Part shown: positions 59,558 to 64,000 of the stretch, piece by piece
Layout of the letters: the number at the start of each line of letters is the position of its first letter
Numbering within the stretch: position 1 is the first letter of the stretch
Source: Nipponacmea schrenckii
Lineage: Eukaryota > Mollusca > Gastropoda > Lottiidae
DNA: 64,000 bases
NCBI GenBank assembly: GCA_030562195.1
Contig: JAUJPP010000003.1
Span: forward strand, 18,941,398-19,005,397
Direction: 5' to 3'
Notes under the pieces: generated by a model
Database searches by the model: none
The model's input: the letters and a program-made list of their open reading frames with translations, nothing else
What the model was told of the DNA's origin: nothing
Made by a program: the position numbers and the translations under genes

Positions 59558-61839
59558 TAAAGATAATACGATGTGATCTTACATTGATTTGTTTACACTT
59601 ACAAAAACATTGCTCTCTCTCTCAGGTCGACTTAGACGTCCTTATACAACCAACCTAAGGGGGTCATCTCAAAATACTAACATTCGTGTTTATATCAACC
59701 AAAACAGAGTAACCACGTGGTGTTGTTTACATCTATTCAAGGTGAGGTAAAGTTTGGTTGATTCAGACCGTGCTATTTATATTTTTACTATAGTCTATAT
59801 GGCTGGATAACCGATGATAATGTGAACCATCTAATGGGAATTTACGTTTGGAAAATCATAGCTACGAATAGTAACAACCCGGGATAGAATCAAAGTCAGC
59901 CCAGAATATTCTAGAGTCATCTCTGAAAATAAGACAAGGTCAGGTTATATTTGAAATTAACGAATATTATGGTAGGCCTATAGATAGAAATAGGTATAAT
60001 TCACAAAGTCAATAAAGTCCTCTCAATAATGAAGTGGTTAGATTAGCTATTACAAAATGTCGTAAGGTGTATAAATCATATGGCTTAAATTGATAGCCCG
60101 ATATAACTTTTTTATATTGAGTAAGAAAAAACATGACCCATACCATGCTTATAAGTTAAAATATCAATAACATGGCTGTACTTGATCTGTACTTGTTTTT
60201 TTTTCTGAAGGTTGGATAAAGTTAATCTACATCACATAAAGCAGGCAATTATTTGACTCACATTCTGTCTGCTGACACAGGTTGTGGTGACATGTCATTT
60301 CACAGTAAAAACACTAACATCTGAAGATGAAATACGACCAATTCAGGTTGAGAAGGGCAATTAAACATCAATTTGTAGCACATGTAGTGGAACCCACATC
60401 TCTTGGGTGGGAATATTCATTGATTAACCACTGAAGTGTAAAAAGTTAAAAAAAGGTAAATATTTATCAATACACACGGACAATATAGGCTATGAATTAT
60501 TTAAATTGAATCACTGATAGGGTAATAATTAACTCTTAGGTAATTAAAAAGAATAACATGAAAATACATACATATCATTATAAATATATCACTAGTCAAT
60601 GACAAAAACATTAAAACTAAGCCTTCGCAAATATTGGGTTCTGCCTAGGCGTGGCTTCTTCAGCCAAGTCCTATACCTCCGTTTGGGTACCCTTGTAATC
60701 GTGCAATACATACAATATCAAATTTTGAAACCTAGGTTAGTGATGAAATAGTAGAAAATAAAATCTGTTGCGACTAGCTCTAATATGAGAATTAATTACA
60801 ACTAAAGAAAAACCAAAAAAACCCAAATCAGTTCAAGCTATCTAATATTTCCATGTTTATTTAAAATAAATTGGCAACAACTCACAAAAGACCTTGAGAA
60901 TTGCCCCATAAGAATCGTCACTTAGCGATCATGGTTCATATAGATGGCTAATAAATGCGAAAATCAGAAATTAGCTTTTTTAGAAGTTAAAAATGAAAAT
61001 CAAGTTTTATATTTTGGTATAAAAAGAGGAATAAATCACAAGAAACTGTATTGATTAAATCAGAATGTACGTGTTTATGTCTTCTCTTCCCTTGATAGAG
61101 CCAATATAAATAATGTTTGTAAAACAATAACATATTCATTATTCACTTCTTTCTGAAGACCTTCACCTTTACACAGTCTTCACCTTATTGAATACATATC
61201 ACGTGATGTTTATAACAGATGCCGACATATTTAATTAATTATTTTTTTTATTTTTCTGATAAATATAAGGCTTTGTTAATGGCCGATTGAAATTCATATT
61301 GTTATTTTCTTTTAATTTGCAGGTCTGAATATCTGTAACGACTTCGACTTATCATTTTTTTTTTTTACTAATCAGGCCATCGCTTAATTACCTGTTTTAT
61401 CTTATATTCTATTTATGGGATGATAGAGGCCTATTTGTCACTGGGACGTTACCCTCAATGCCAGGAGGTATCATGGGCCAAGGACCAGCGGACAAGTGAA
61501 CCTTAGTTGTTATCCTTGTAAAATATTTTTGCTTCTTCTTTTCTTTCTGACCCTTGTATATTTCGATCTTTTACATATATAAGGAAGTCAAGAGCAACTA
61601 AGTTCCGAAACAGACTGAAATATTATTTCCTAATTGAAGGGAGGCTATCAATGTAATATAACACACAGACCACTTATAATATTTTGCCCCGTTAAGGGAA
61701 ATTCGTATGTACGCATTTTTGTTTGTAAGTTTTTCCGGATATTTTGAATAGCTGTGCAAAAAGTGGTTTCTTGTACCGACAGATGTAATACAAGAGGCCC
61801 GGTGATTTTGGACTATTTCAAATCATGCTACGGGCTTCT
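59558..61839. other. Intergenic stretch
   Basis: AT-rich; no gene, no strong repeat. Confidence 0.4.
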
Positions 61840-62045
61840 GATACAGATGTTAGACCGGTATTTTACAATTGAAAAACCGGTCACGAATATTTGATACAGA
61901 CGTACAATTGCCATTTTACAATTGTAAAACTGGTCACAAACATTTGATACAGACGTACAATTGACATTTTACAATTGTAAAACTGGTCACAAACATTTGA
62001 TACAGACGTACAATTGACAATTGTAAAACCGGCCACGAGGTTTTG
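61840..62045. repeat. Tandem repeat, 53 bp x ~4
   Basis: Units start GATACAGACGTACAATTG at 61840 (diverged), 61893, 61946 and 61999. Each contains TTTTACAATTGTAAAAC, itself palindromic, and CCGGTCAC or TGGTCACAAACATTT. The last unit is shortened. The minus-strand 60-codon frame is a shadow. Confidence 0.95.
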
Positions 62046-62264
62046 ATTCGAATGTAAAACCATCCGATTTAATTAATTCCGAACATCAAAGAGATTTGCC
62101 ACCGTATAGGTTTATAAAATTATTTAAAGATTTGAATTATGGGTTAATTCGTGATCAGCATGGTCACAATTGAATTGCGGTGATATGAGGATAACTTTCC
62201 ATAAAACTTAGCACTGACCAAGGTCACTATTAATTTTATGCTAATTTTGTCCGTGATACTTTTA

Positions 62265-63587
62265 GAAACACGCTTTCTCCTTTCTTTTGGTGTTTTGCAT
62301 GCCATTTAGGACGTATTTTAGATTTGGAATTAGATGTCTGAAATTACATTTTCTTTCAGATTTGAAAGATAATGAGAGATACGATAGGTGGAAGGTTATT
62401 GAAATAGTGTTTTATGTGCAGTGACTGTCAAGCGGATGTTTAAAAAATGTAGTGGTTTACGTTCATTTTGACCAGATCATGGTCATGCCATATAGAATTG
62501 GCCAGGCTTTCATGTGACATATTGGAAAGTTTTGAACAAGATTTCTGGAAAAAGACAGTGTTGAACTTCATGTTTTAACATGGAAACAGATAACATGTAC
62601 ATGCTTCCTAGTGTTATTCAATTTAGTTGGTGGTAAGAGTCTTATATTAACAATGCCCATTTTTGACTAATTTTCGGTCTAGATTTGAAATTTGATGTCT
62701 GAAATTGCATTTTCTTTCAGAATTTCTGAGATAATGAGAAAGTTATTTGGTGGAAGGTTATTTCTAAAAATAGTGGTTTTGTGTGATGTGACAGTCAAGC
62801 GGATGTTGATAAAATGCAGTGGTTTACTTGCATTTTGTTTAGTTCAAAATTTTCATGGTCATGCTATATTGAAATATTGTACGGAAACCAAGTATTGGCC
62901 AGGCTTTCATGTGACATACAGGAAAGCTTTCAACGATATTTCTGGAAAAAGTTATGGAAGATTGAATTTCGTGATTTAACATTGAAACAGATGGCAAATG
63001 AATTGGCGGACTTAGTCATTATTAGGGGAGGCTACTGATATAATTTGTATACAGACTACTATTAAATTATTGCTCCGATAATAGGAATCAAACAATTGAA
63101 AAAGTTCGATAGGTCCATAAGTCTATTATTTCATTTGTCATCTGATTCCTTGTTAAAGCACGGAATTCAACCTTCTATAACTTTTTCCAGAAATCTCGTT
63201 GTGAACTTTCCAATATGACACGTGGAAGCCTGGCCAATACTTGGTTTCTATACAAAAATTCAATATAGCATGACCATGAAAAATTTAAACTAGTATAATT
63301 GAAAGTAAACCGCTACATTTTATCATCATCCGCTTGACTGTGACTGCAAAAACAACAAACCACTATGTTTAGAAATAACCTTCCGCCATTTAAATTTCTT
63401 ATTATCTCAGAGATTCTGAAGGAAAATGCAATTTCAGACATCAAATTCCAAATATAGATAAAAAAATTTAGTCAAAAATGGGCATGCAAAAACCCCCAAA
63501 CGAAGGGAGAAAGAGGATTTCTAAAATAGCACGGACTAAGTTCGAATACAATCATTCGCATTAACTGTTTTACTGAGCTGAGTCCTA
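62265..63587. mobile_element. Three copies of the palindromic-ended element
   Basis: Two copies on the minus strand (about 62265-62640 and 62655-63017) and one on the plus strand (about 63112-63587). The second and third form a ~360-bp inverted pair with a ~95-bp spacer. All match 32988-33428 (AACCTTCCGCCA, CATCCGCTTGACTGT, CTGGAAAAAG). A GGACTTAGTC end is kept at 63008-63017. Open frames at 62692-63038 are shadows. Confidence 0.75.
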
Positions 63588-64000
63588 GATTAGACTTAGA
63601 GAATTTGCGTAAAATTTATTCGAAATAAAAAGTAATTTGAATCAATCTATTGATGACGTTGAGAACCGACTGTTTTAGCTTTACACCATTCAGTGGATCG
63701 GGTGCTTTTATATAGGCCTATCAGTGCTATAATTAAAATAAATAATTGACATGGTTAATGCGAGCATTATTTCTTTAATTTCCCTCTCTCTTACATTGTG
63801 TTTTTTTAACTTGAAAAAAAAAAACTAGAAAAAATTATATTTTAAAATAATCATTGTTATTAATTTTCGTCTAAATAAATGAAAATTTGTATATTCTATT
63901 TATTTAATTAATGTAGACATGCTATTTATCAATTATTAATACCAATTCTAGATGAGACAAAAGGTTTGTATTTTCTGGCTTGACTTTTTTTTAAATCCAG
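63588..64000. other. Right edge, unremarkable
   Basis: Very AT-rich; nothing recognised. Confidence 0.4.

Noticed and set aside
61840..62045. Regularly spaced repeats considered as a CRISPR array
   Set aside because: Units are directly adjacent without unique spacers, and the genome is eukaryotic.

Overview
This is an AT-rich animal genomic window with interrupted genes (GT-AG introns), a LINE retrotransposon, many small inverted-repeat DNA elements and long tandem arrays. No ribosome binding sites or operons are seen. The mix of two conserved animal genes, a CR1/L2/jockey-like LINE, Harbinger-like elements and arrays of ~160-170 bp monomers fits a lophotrochozoan, most likely a mollusc (perhaps a bivalve). 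That placement is inference. Only about 2 kb of the 64 kb is convincingly coding.

Region 1 (1-19 kb): a ubiquitin-conjugating enzyme gene of the UBE2D class on the minus strand. Coding exons 1-4 lie at 18757-17107. The last exon (codons 109-147) exists in four versions: D (9573-9434) and C (6886-6747) on the minus strand as usable alternative ends, and A (799-938) and B (963-1102) on the PLUS strand, pointing back at C and D. The four share an almost identical first ~67 bases and then diverge to encode different C-terminal helices. The whole terminal-exon cluster sits between two inverted copies of a ~256 bp dispersed repeat (88-343 and 9747-10002). This is the most unusual structure in the window.

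Region 2 (19-25 kb): a 5'-truncated LINE with an intact reverse transcriptase frame just upstream of UBE2D, then repeat-rich DNA with a perfect 43-bp-arm hairpin and 282-bp repeats. Region 3 (25-38 kb): a possible small secreted-peptide gene with TATA box and poly(A) signal (25.3-25.7 kb), a nearly identical 1.55-kb tandem duplication (28.4-31.5 kb), and several small DNA elements.

Region 4 (38.3-48.8 kb): a complete Polycomb CBX gene on the plus strand in five coding exons (302 aa), with an N-terminal chromodomain and a C-terminal Pc box for binding RING1. Its introns hold a 50-51 bp minisatellite, microsatellites, a long hairpin and a deleted Harbinger element that still carries a broken transposase exon.

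Region 5 (49-64 kb): a ~4.1-kb array of ~165-bp monomers with GGGCGTATA-type inverted ends, a Mutator-like transposase fragment, an 853-bp TTA-flanked element with a MITE nested inside it, a 53-bp tandem repeat, and three copies of a palindromic-ended element. No further gene is recognised there. The two genes are unrelated in pathway as far as the sequence shows: one serves cytosolic and nuclear ubiquitin transfer, the other chromatin silencing. Both connect to RING-type E3 ligases by family knowledge, which is probably coincidence.
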